DNA from: Guyanagaster necrorhizus
Taxonomy: Eukaryota; Basidiomycota; Agaricomycetes; Agaricales; Physalacriaceae
Assembly (NCBI RefSeq): GCF_019112545.1
Contig: NW_025064881.1
Span: forward strand, 1,710,591-1,774,590
Direction of reading: 5' to 3'
DNA: 64,000 bases
Below are positions 23,590-33,186 of the stretch, piece after piece (the stretch's first letter is position 1; every line of letters starts with the position of its first letter). A model generated the notes under the pieces. That model was not told the origin of the DNA, did not search any database, and saw only the letters and a list, made by a program, of their open reading frames with translations. Made by a program: the position numbers and the translations under genes.

Positions 23590-25700
23590 GGTTTGAAGAG
23601 ACCCAAATTAGCAAAAAGACGGGCAATAGTCGAATCACATAACCTACGGATACAGACGGGTCAACGACACGCATCCCAGAGACTCCTTTCACAAGTCAGT
23701 CTGGATCCACAACGCCGTAATCTGCGAATTTTGTCCCAACGGGACGAGCAGATGTGTCGGCGTTGTTTCTGACATTCTGCTCCAACGCATCGTCCATCAT
23801 CTTAGCTAGTATACTATATGGCTCTAGAACATAATCATCCCACACCTACTAAAGTGAAACCGTTAAATTTACTCGAAATAACCTGGATCAATGAGGGGAA
23901 GTCCCAAAGGATCGGAAGAATTGAATTTGGCCAAACCACAGTTTATGTTCAGATATACGAACGAGATCGAGCGTATCTTGAGCATGCGAAGCTCGTGATA
24001 CGACACACGTCGTTATGTTCATGAAGTATCCGGATTCTGGGGTAGTAGCAGCTGGCAAACCCATGCATTCTACGCCGCCTGACATAAGCCTTTGGTCTCA
24101 AAAGCAAGCCTGCTTGGATGCAGTTCAACATGAGGGGGTCTTCGATCCAGCTGCAGGATTAGCAGACCACTCAAAATTTGGCAAATCATCTGGAAGAACA
24201 GACCAAATGATATGGCTCTGCAGCATGACTACCAACGGTCCCATCTTCGTCTCATTCCAATAAGCGACCAATTTACTTTGGTATGTCAGGTTCCGGAGAA
24301 TGTCGTCCCAGGTATTCGTGTCGTTGACAAACCGTGTATTCCAAAATTTGGGTTGATCTGATAATTTCGTCCTGTCGTCAGGAAGATCGATGACTCACAG
24401 CCTAGACGCCGGCTTCAGAAAGTTTCGCAGCGTCACCGATCCTAGAATTGAGCAGTATATGTGGCGTTCCTGTTAAGTACACCGGCTGAAAGGGTGATTT
24501 CCTTCACCGCTATAACAAGAGGTGTGTTGATCCTACATGGGGCTTTCATTAGCTGTGTGCTTGCGCGGGAGAAGAATACATACATATCTTTGGAGGATGC
24601 AAAAAATTTCATGACATCGAAGAGAAGCTCGGACTTCTTGCTCCTGAGAACTCTAGTCACTTGCGCAGATTTGTCCTATTGATAAGTTCCGGACCCAGAT
24701 ACAATACAGCAGAATTACTTCTCCTGCCGTTATCGATCGTGGCTTGTATGTATCCTGTGATGTAAGAAACAGTGTTGCAATGAAAATGCAGCCGTAATGG
24801 CGCGCCTAGGCTATGGGGTGCTCCGGAGTTAACGTCAGGGCAGAAGCGGAAATTCATCAGGGCGTTCGGATGTTGTCTTCAAGATCCGTTTGTCGGTAGG
24901 ATGAGACTAAGATTAACGGTGTTTACGCCATCCGAACTATGTATAGTTGGGTATCGTGACTACCTGCAGGTGGAGTCCATCATCTGAAAACAGAACGTTG
25001 GCAAATGAGGATACAAACATCAATATGAACAGGTAGCCGACTTTGAAGACATACCGCTTGGGGTTCTCCTAAGACCACCTGAATCCCCGCAAATTTTGCG
25101 TAGCGATCGTAATTCTGCGGGCCGATGGGGGTTAGATGTATAAAATTTGGTATAACACAATAATAGGTGTGCTCTCTTCAAGTACATGGCCTCTCGGAAA
25201 ACCAGTGTTATTGTCCACGCTAACGACGGTTGGGTGATTCGAATTGTAGGAGTCATTTCCTAATAATCCCACTAGCCACGGAATTTCAATCGATGATACA
25301 CCGTGGCCACTGGGAAGTAAGTGTTGGGATAGCAATCCCGAGCGAGTACGAGAACGTACTCGAAGATACGATGCCAGTCAGCGGCAGCTGACTTGGATCG
25401 TGATCCGGACTTATTTAGTATCTCGTAGAAAGATCTCGAAGTAATACAAAATGTATTTAAGTAGGACGTCTCTCTCTCGAGAGGCTAATTCTAATCCTCT
25501 GTACATTACTCTGCTCTCTACTTACAACAGTAAGAAATGCAGACTGTCTGTTCACTGTTTCTTGATACTCACGATGAACCAGTCTCGAGAACAAAGACCG
25601 GAAAATCTTCTTCACTCAAACGGTTAGAGACGGTTAGCTACAACCGCGCCTGTCGCTCCGCCTTGCAGTGCATACAGTGTCCAAACGAGTGCTCGGCGGA
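23590..25700 (-). pseudogene. GMC oxidoreductase pseudogene, split by a solo LTR
   Basis: Relic of a glucose-methanol-choline flavoprotein (aryl-alcohol oxidase/pyranose dehydrogenase type). Reading the minus strand from about 25680: GGATGAVVANRL (FAD-binding glycines), LSEEDFPVFVLETGSS, then the inserted LTR, then IEIPWLVGLLGNDS, GFPRGHVLEEST (normally PRGxxLGGSS), a degraded DEFPLLP and DVNSGAPHSLGAPL, GRRSNSAVLYLGPELINRTNL, QVTRVLRS, WDDILRN, and the C-terminal DYGVVDPD, stop, LVKGVSGMRVVDPSV. These pieces lie in order but in different frames, with many in-frame stops (one replaces the Trp/Leu after VVDPD). Such enzymes supply peroxide for lignocellulose attack; this copy cannot make protein. 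Confidence 0.8.
25322..25529. mobile_element. Solo LTR of a retrotransposon (208 bp)
   Basis: Begins TGTTGGGATAG and ends CTACTTACAACA, so the ends are the inverted pair TGTTG/CAACA that starts TG and finishes CA. The five bases before it (25317-25321, GTAAG) are repeated exactly after it (25530-25534, GTAAG), a 5-bp target-site duplication. No internal retrotransposon sequence is present, so this is a solo LTR left by recombination between the two LTRs of an inserted element. Size and ends suggest a Ty1/copia-type element, but the superfamily cannot be proved from the LTR alone. It sits inside the GMC oxidoreductase relic, probably in an intron. Confidence 0.9.
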
Positions 25701-26375
25701 ATACCTTAGCGCTAACGACCAGAAAAGTCAAACACAGACCAGAGAGTTCAGCAGCATCTTGGTATATTACACCGTAGCAAAAAAAATGCACTCAGGAGAA
25801 GCCTGTACGACTGAGCTGAGGCGCACTTTTATCAACGTTCAAGAAGGATCTCGCAAACCGACTGATTCTTTTACATTAAAAAATATCACCTGAACAACGA
25901 CGGAGTCAGAACATAACTCGGGCTTGGGAATCGAAACACTTACATCTATCACGGAAATAACACTCCGAGTATACTGCGGGTGTTGCAATGACCCTCTTTG
26001 TGATCTGAACGCGCAACCAACAAAACGAAATGAAATTTTTGTCACTTTGGAAGACGGAGGGTTACGTACCTCATTCTACAGCGCAAAATGAAACCTCTCA
26101 AGGTTGATATATTACGGTTAGAACTGGGCTCCACACACGTGGTTGACAATAGAAGTTCGAAGTCAGATCGTTCCACTGAAGGAAGAAGACGATCAAATCA
26201 GGTAGATGGCAGAGTCCCCGAGCCCTTGTTAAAGCGATACTATTTCCAACATAGTTCTTCGCGACCGTATACTGAAATCACTGTTACCTCTCCAGAAAGC
26301 TCAAAGAAAACTATGCTATCAATGTATGGAGTTCTGAAGAATATTGTACAAACCTTTGAGCAGTCAAGGGTTCCG
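25701..26375. other. Gene-poor spacer between two relics
   Basis: Unassigned DNA with ordinary CpG content. A plus-strand frame at 26088-26381 is open for 97 codons but I recognise nothing in it. The short minus-strand frame at 25839-26045 is also featureless. Confidence 0.4.
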
Positions 26376-27764
26376 TTGTGACAACAACATCCATCTAAGG
26401 ATGCTCTTGTAGTAAAGAACCCTTATGAAGAATGCATCAAGAATGGGGAAAAGATTGGCCCACTTAAGTGTGCTGCAGAATCAATTGCCCTGAGATATTT
26501 CCTATAGTAGATCATCAGCAGAAAGTCAAATGCATCATTGACTCCACAAGTTATTTCAGAGTAAGATTAGTATAGATTTGCATAGCTGTGTGTTGAGCCC
26601 ACAGCTATGGTGTGATATGGAGGTAAGAGTTTTGGAAGGTGTGACTGAGCTACTAGAAAAACTGACCTTTCTAATGCAGAAGAAGCACAACAATGTTTCC
26701 CTCTCTCTCTAATCAAAGCATAGCTTGACATTATAGATCATGAACAAATAAAGCAGAAGATTGATTGATATAAGAAGTGACTTGTGATAAATACCCAGAA
26801 TCAGTCATGCAAAAGCTTTAAGCATCATTCTAATTTGTTGGTTTCTTTTTCTGTCTCCAGAAGTCACAATTAATGGATAGATCATAAAATTGTTAAGCTA
26901 GGACTCACAGCAAGAGGATGTATTTGATTTGACCTGTCTATTCTGACATGATTGCTAATAGATCTGCATACACAGAAAGCTGAACAATATTTTGAAACAT
27001 TCAGACCAAAATCACTGACTCACTGAGTGTCTCCACTTCCATGGTCTACTCTGCTTCACCTATCTTTGATAACCTGAGTTTAGGCATCCCTTTCTCCTTG
27101 ATATAGTTCAACAAGTGCCAAGGAACCTCCATGGTCTTGGAAACCTCACCTTGTCTCCCTCCACCATCCTCAGATATGAACCAAACAGTGATAACTGACA
27201 TAGCTCCTTTGTAGGATTTGCAGAAGGCAGTATCACATTTCCAGGTTCTCTTCAGTGCATCTTCTCTGGAAGTTTTTTGATTTTCCTGTATGTGACAATT
27301 TGCTCAGAACTTTCATCCTTTGGTTCATCAGCCATGAGTTGCTGCAACTAAAAACTGAGATCTGCAGGTTGAAGAGTACAATGAATATGGATGAAGTGTG
27401 TTCTTGCATTCTCCAGTGCTGTTACAAGGTCAAGGTGGAGAATTGCAGTGAATATAAGGAATTCCATCAGGGAAGATACTGCAAGGGAGCATTCAGTCTC
27501 TTTGAGGGTTGTACAGTATCCAGGTCCACAGTCAGCTTTATGCTTGTGCCAATGAGACCTCTGACATTCAGGCAAGGAATAATGAGCCTGGTTAGGGTTC
27601 CACAACTTAATATACCATCATGTCTAGAAATATATTGAGACTTTACAATGCAAACACAGTAACATTATCCAGGCTCTTCTAATGTTTCTTCTTCATGGGG
27701 ACTGAGTCATCCTTGATCTGGGAATCTTCAAATGAGCAGAAGGTATGAGTATTACCATCTTTAC
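26376..27764. other. CpG-free tract (1389 bp)
   Basis: Not one CG dinucleotide occurs between the CpG at 26374-26375 and the next at 27765-27766, checked line by line including line joins. Neighbouring genes have CpG every 10-20 bases. Excess of TG/CA fits deamination of methylated CpG. It contains most of the MYND pseudogene. Confidence 0.9.
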
Positions 27765-27905
27765 CGACCACTGGCTTGACTGTAATTTTGATATAGCCTT
27801 CCTCTGGCTTGTTATCATGTAAGACCATTGTGTTTCAATGTGTTCATAGTCATACTGAGATGGTGGTAGCTGGAAAAGCGACAGACCATTTTGACCAGTC
27901 AGCAT
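26970..27905 (-). pseudogene. MYND zinc-finger protein pseudogene, CpG-depleted
   Basis: On the minus strand, PECQRSHWHKHKADCGPGY (27560-27500) is the second half of a MYND zinc finger (C-x3-H/C pattern, CQ...W..HK..C). It continues as TLKETECSLAVSSLMEFLIF, TALENARTHFIHIHCTLQPADLSF, stop, LQQLMADEPKDES, a one-base frameshift, ENQKTSREDALKRTW, AFCKSYKGAMSVITVWF, EVPWHLLNYIKEKG, GEAE, stop, TMEVETLSESVILV, stop. A further protein-like piece (EGYIKITVKPVVGKDG) lies upstream at 27700-27790. The stops fit C-to-T or G-to-A changes (for example TGG to TAG). Before decay this was a MYND-domain protein of the kind expanded in basidiomycetes. Confidence 0.72.
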
Positions 27906-28228
27906 CGACTGCAGGAAGTCATCCCCAGCTTCTTCTACTATTTATGTATATTTTGCCCTGCATATCGGCTAATGATGTCGGCCGCATAGTCTGTTGATAG
28001 CGTCTTATGTCACGACCTGTCATTTTCGTCGGGACCGGAGGGAGATTGGGAGCGCAGTCAGGGGACCTTCCGATGCCGAGGCGCGCCGATTCGGCATATC
28101 AAAGCGGAGCTCAATACAACAAAGAGACACATTCAACTCCGACAGTATGCCGCAAGCACGTGCCATTGTTTGTCTGGCTGTTGCGCGTCGGATTCGAAAG
28201 GCGCTCTCTGTTCGCACTTACTCCCATT

Positions 28229-30084
28229 ATGTCCGGGCTCAAAAACTCGCCGTTCGGCAAGCGTTTACGAGCGCAACAACCCGACGGTGACGACGAGGCT
28301 CCTCGACGAAACCGTCCTCGGTTTAACCCGATTTTTGGCACATCCGATTTGTCTTCGACCCCTTCTTTGGATTCGAGGCCGACGACGAGCGAAAGCAGTG
28401 GCCCACCGGAGTCGCCCGTAGACTTTCCAAGGCATTCGAGGGATTATGGTGATAGATTTGTGCCAACGCGAGACGGTGGTGATATGCGGACGTCGTACCA
28501 TTTGATGGACCATGGCCCGGTCACTCCTTCAAAGAAAAACAGGATAATACCTTCGGAATTGGATGCATTGAAAGGTGCGTTGGCGCCCTTCTCAATCTTT
28601 TTCGAGTATTTATCCCCTTTCTACCTTTCAGAACAAGCCAACCATCTTTTTACCGACATTCTCCATAACGAAGTATCACCGCCGTCACCCCAACGTCCTG
28701 TTTCTCCAACGCGTCAGCCAATAGCTTCTACGTCAACCCTTCCTGCAACGCCGTCTCGGAAGCGTTTATTCACATACCATTCTCCATCCGTTTCTAACCC
28801 ATCCACCCCTACCCGTCATCTGGACTCACCAAATGATGAAGCCTATTCTATGAGCCCAGTGCGTGCTGAGAGTCGCCATCTTTTAGAAAGTCCGCGCAGA
28901 AAGCTCCGGAGTGTTTGCAAAACGCCTTACCGTGTTCTGGATGCTCCAGAACTGGCCGAGGACTTCTATCTCAACCTCGTCGACTGGTCGAGCACCAATG
29001 TCCTAGGTGTTGGCTTGGGCTCCTGTGTTTATCTATGGACCGCCCACAATGCCGTCGTATCGAAACTTTGTGACCTTACCAACACGACCGACGTCATTAG
29101 CTCAGTGTCTTGGGTACAAAAAGTAAGGTTATTAAGCCATGACAGTGAGCTTCCGTGTCTCATTGTCTTTTGACAGGGATCTACACTAGCCATCGGTACA
29201 CTATCTGGCCGCCTGCATATCTACGATGCCGTAGCACTCAAGCTCTTACGCACGTACCAGGAGGCGCACACTCAACGGATAGGTGCCCTTGCTTGGAATG
29301 CTCATGTCCTCTCATCCGGTTCTCGGGATCGTTCGGTTCACCACCGAGATGTTCGTGATCCCACCTTGAATCCATTCAAGCGATGTACAGGTCACCGACA
29401 GGAAGTTTGCGGCTTGAAATGGAGTGCGAACGCTGGTCCCATGGAAGCCAGCCTTGCTAGTGGTGGTAATGACAACAAGGTGTGCATCTGGGATTTGAGA
29501 GGGTCCAGGCGAACTGCTGCTTCGAGAAATCCGACTAGCGCGGATGACTGGACGGTTGGAGATGCACCGCTATGGAAATTCCATGAACACACTGCTGCGG
29601 TCAAGGCTCTGGCATGGGATCCTCATATTCCTGGGGTTCTTGCTACAGGTGGCGGGACCCAGGACAAGCATATTCGATTCTGGAATACAATCAATGGTTC
29701 CATGTTGAATGAGCTTGACACCGGTAGTCAGGTAAACTTTTTTCTTGTTTTTCTTGTATTAATAATTTAACAATAATGCATTCTGTTCAGGTCTGCAACC
29801 TCATCTGGTCGTTGACGTCGCATGAACTTGTATCGACCCACGGCTTTTCATCGACTACCGCCCAGAATCAGATTTGCATATGGAAATACCCAGCCCTCAG
29901 CATGGTTGCGTCGTTGACAGGACATACCAATCGTGTCTTGTACCTGGCCATGAGTCCGGACGGTGAAACGATTGTCACAGGCGCTGGCGATGAGACGCTG
30001 AGGTTCTGGAATGCTTTCCCCAAGAAAGAATCCAGCAGGCCGGACGTCGACAGTGTCCTTGACTACGGCAAGCTCATTCGATGA
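28229..30084 (+). CDS. CDH1: APC/C activator CDH1 (Fizzy-related, WD40)
   Basis: Co-activator that brings substrates to the anaphase-promoting complex in late mitosis and G1. The start at 28229 gives MSGLKNSPFGKRLRAQQP. The C-box is DRFVPTR near 28459; CDK-type SP/TP sites crowd the N-terminal 200 residues (SPPSPQRPVSPTR). RKLRSVCKTPYRVLDAPELAEDFYLNLVDWS leads into seven WD40 repeats (VLGVGLGSCVYLWTA; GSRDRSVHHRDVRDP; LASGGNDNKVCIWDLR; LATGGGTQDKHIRFW; IVTGAGDETLRFWNAF). It ends with GKLIR, the Ile-Arg tail that docks on APC3. Introns near 28575-28632, 29124-29176 and 29733-29790. The frame is open upstream to 28007, but the family start fits 28229. Intact. Confidence 0.93.
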
Positions 30085-30895
30085 CCACGATTCGGTTTCA
30101 GCTTTCTTTATACTTGTCGCATTTCATTATATCCGCTTCTGCAAACATTGCTTCCATCTACGTATTGCACTGCATATTTCACTCTCGAACGCTCGCATCC
30201 ATCATCGCATACTACTCCCAATCTGCACAACTACATATATGCCCGGTCCTAACAGAAACCCCGATGTATTACCGATCCCATAGTCCACTAAATAGGTCCT
30301 TTTAAACAGTATTCCTCTTCGGTATGCTCCTTTTTTCTCTTATGTTGTGTTTTTCTATCTGGCCTGTAGTTTTGCGTATTATAGTCATGTCTGGCTTTGA
30401 TCTTTTCTTCATACAATAAGTTATGTTGATCCTGTACTAAATTTTTGTCCCTTCAAATATGGTGAGCCCGCTTCAATCAGTTAGATCCACACTTATCGGG
30501 TCCAATATTTCCGACATAGCATACTTACCTACGTTTACCATAAAATAACATCGACAAATTGAAACGCAGACATTGTTTGATAACTTCACGAAAGGATGAA
30601 TTCGTATTGTACTTGTCCGTGTAATTACTTCGATCTACAGTGTACTACGGTTCCTTGGGACACAACAATAGTAAATCTTGAATAACACTGCATTAATTTA
30701 GTTTTGAGGCTCGACTTTTTTTGAGACAATGCTAGGACATCTTACCATCATTGTGTGTAGGTATTATGCAGGATGTGCAAAGGTGATAAGTAGAACAAAT
30801 TAAATTTAAGCAGCAGGTCCCAAGTGGCCCATTACGGGTCCTTGGGACACTGTGACAACCTTTGACAGGAGTAGTAACTGGATTACTCCTTGGAC
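30085..30895. other. Intergenic downstream of CDH1
   Basis: AT-rich spacer and probable CDH1 3' UTR. No credible coding segment, repeat or RNA gene was seen. Confidence 0.5.
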
Positions 30896-32075
30896 TTACG
30901 TAGTGCGATGGTTCCTCTCGGTTTAAACCATTCATGTTTTTAGGGATGTACCTGGTTTCAAGAGCGAGTTTAACGGTCTCCTCCCGGGGCATTTCAGGGA
31001 GAGCACTAACGGTACTGTTGGATTGTGGCTCGACATTCACGCCTGTTGGGACAAGATAATGTCCCGGGAAGCGATACTATTCTTTTCTGATGCAAAGCGT
31101 GAGATCGAGCTCCTTGACAGGGCTGAAGTCGATTCTCAGCTGTTGAACTTTCTTATTCTCGGGGGCTCCCATGGACGGAAGGGGAACATAAACCGTTCCT
31201 CCAGTATTCTTGTTTGCTCAATATTGACAACCACAGGTAGAAGGGTACGAGTCGTAGACTAAGAAGAGTAAAAAGAGAGCTTTCTTCTTTGCTGGGCCTT
31301 GTGAATCCTAGACGCTTGCGATCCACCGCATACGTGGTGGCGAGGGCAGGCAAGGAGAGTGAGGCAAATGGAGTGAGGACACTGAAGTTGAGCAGGAGGT
31401 TGAGGATGCAGAAATCCCATGGCTCAGTGTAGGTTTGATCCACGATCTGAAAAGAGGTTATACCGAACAATGTTCCGGGGTACAACAGAGAATTTTCCAT
31501 GGGCGAAACTATCGATAGCTACCACGGGAATCTAATATAGAGCTTAAAGGCGAGGCTAATCTTGCTGGAAAAGGCTTATGAATATAAGAGAGGCTAATGC
31601 ACCGGCCCCGAATAGGCGTTTCCATCTTGTTGATATCCAAGATCCATAGGAGGCAGAAGGAACTGTATCAGCACCGAACACGAATAACTCTTCAAACACG
31701 AAGGGAATTGCGAGAGCAAGAGCAAACGGCCATCCGACAATGGCGCCAGTAGCAAACATGATTATCGATACTAGTCTTCCGATGTCCTTTTACAGATGAA
31801 GGAGCAATTGAGTAGGCAAAAGCCACACTCGACGTATACATGGCAAACGAGGAGGAGAGAAAAGCTGCTCGACATTTCAACAGGAACCGAAAAGAGGGTG
31901 AGAACTTTCCTACCTGTTGATGCATTCCACATCCCGGCGCTAAACGCTAGCATGAAGAATCGTCCGACTCTCTGATTGACATTTTCGTAGACTTAGCGGT
32001 GTAGGATGACTTCAGAGAAAGTGCACAGCAAGAAAAATCCGGACTGCGAAAAATGACGGCCGCTTGAGAAGAATA
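30896..32075 (-). pseudogene. ALG9: ALG9 alpha-1,2-mannosyltransferase pseudogene
   Basis: Relic of the ER enzyme that adds mannose to the lipid-linked N-glycan precursor (GT22 family). In minus-strand order: LLKRPSFFAVRIFLA, a frameshift, LCTFSEVILHR, stop, VYENVNQRVGRFFMLAFSAGMWNAST (a diagnostic ALG9 block), FAMYTSSVAFAYSIAPSS, FATGAIVGWPFALALAIPFVFEE, VAIDSFAHGKFSVVPRNIVRYNLFSD, a small deletion, EPWDFCILNLLLNFSVLTPF, YAVDRKRLGFTRPSKEESSLF, LCIRKE, stop, YRFPGHYLVPTGVNVEP, and LNREEPSHY. At least three in-frame stops and two frameshifts, and the N-terminal third is missing. The YRF stop replaces an expected Trp (TGG to TAG). A working copy is presumably elsewhere in the genome. Confidence 0.8.
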
Positions 32076-32129
32076 AAATAGTCTATGCCGTTTGCATGTC
32101 TGCTTCATCGATATCCTACAAGGTGTCAA

Positions 32130-32721
32130 TGGATAGTGCAAGGAGAGGAAACAGATGGAACGAACAAATGTGGAGGCTGGTTTTGTCTGTCGCGTTTCCG
32201 TTTCGTTCTCTTCTTCGACCTTTCCTCCTCCACCCTTATGACTTGTTCCAGGTTGACATCTGCGTCTTTTACCTTCCTCTTGAGCTCCCTGTCTTGCCTC
32301 GGATTCTCTACATTGTCAAACTGCACCGTTAACGTCCCCTGAGCGACCTTCTTTTCCTTATTCTTCCTCTTATGTTTCTTCGTCAGCCAGTGTCTCACGT
32401 TCCATCTCTGCCCTCTTATTCTTCATATACTCAATTTCTGCGCGAGCTACTGCCTATTTTCTCCCATTCAAGAAACACGGACACAGACTCGGAGATGAAA
32501 GAATTCGAACCAGCTCTTCTTCCTTTCCTTCCGGCAATCTAACCATCCAATTTCCTCATTTTCTCTAGATCCTTAGCTTGTTCAGCCAAGACATGCACCG
32601 GGCGGTCTTCACCTAGGGGTACGAAAGCGAGTGTAACATCGTGTTTCAACGACAAGTATTCATGAAGAACAGCAATGTATCGAATAAGTTCGACATTTTG
32701 GATGGGTTCCTGCCTAGACAT
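32130..32721 (-). pseudogene. Possible DUF1168/PRKRIP1-like relic
   Basis: A minus-strand frame starts MSRQEPIQNV (32721) and includes EDRPVHVLAEQAKDLEKMRK. A second frame gives RAEIEYMKNKRAEMERETLADEE, and a third VRHWLTKKHKRKNKEKK with a basic tail KKRTKRKRDRQNQ. The order (RPVHV-like motif, RRxEYxR-like helix, long Lys/Arg-rich helix) recalls the DUF1168 (PRKRIP1) family of nuclear basic proteins, but the pieces lie in different frames with stops between. The identification is tentative. It lies next to the ALG9 relic in the same orientation, and a further featureless frame sits at 32763-33062. Confidence 0.3.
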
Positions 32722-33186
32722 GAAATTGTTTGTTCGCTAATTTGGGAAGTATTTCGTGAAGCCTAGATAGTAACATATACATCTTTAGCATATGTAAGTG
32801 ACTCCTTGAGGCATAGCTTACAATTTAATGCACACTTTCGATCTGTATTGATGAGAAAGGCATCTGAATTGTTCGTGTTTTCAAAGTCACTTTGCTGGAT
32901 TTGCTCTAATACTACGCTAAGGTGAAAAGACTGACTTAGGGTGTTCAGTACCCCACCAAACGCCTGAACCGGCATCCGCGTCGGCGAAACCATTGTTTTT
33001 ACAAAGAATATGGTGTTTAGGTCGGTAGAGCCCTCAGACACAGTGGGAACAGATCTTGACACGCGTTCAGTTTAAGACGTGTCAGGGTTAGTTTGATATC
33101 GTGTGACAGCAATTTTGCGAAGAATTTCCGTAGAGGCCGTCTTGATACAAGGAATGATAGACTATACATTGAAATACTGATACTCT

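Noticed and set aside
28007..28228. Longer N-terminus for CDH1
   Set aside because: The frame is open, but the extra residues are not like any CDH1 N-terminus and the ATG at 28229 matches the family.
32480..32570. Possible minus-strand tRNA around a GGTTCGAATTC-like B box
   Set aside because: The bases flanking the loop do not form a five-pair T stem, and no A box or acceptor pairing could be found.
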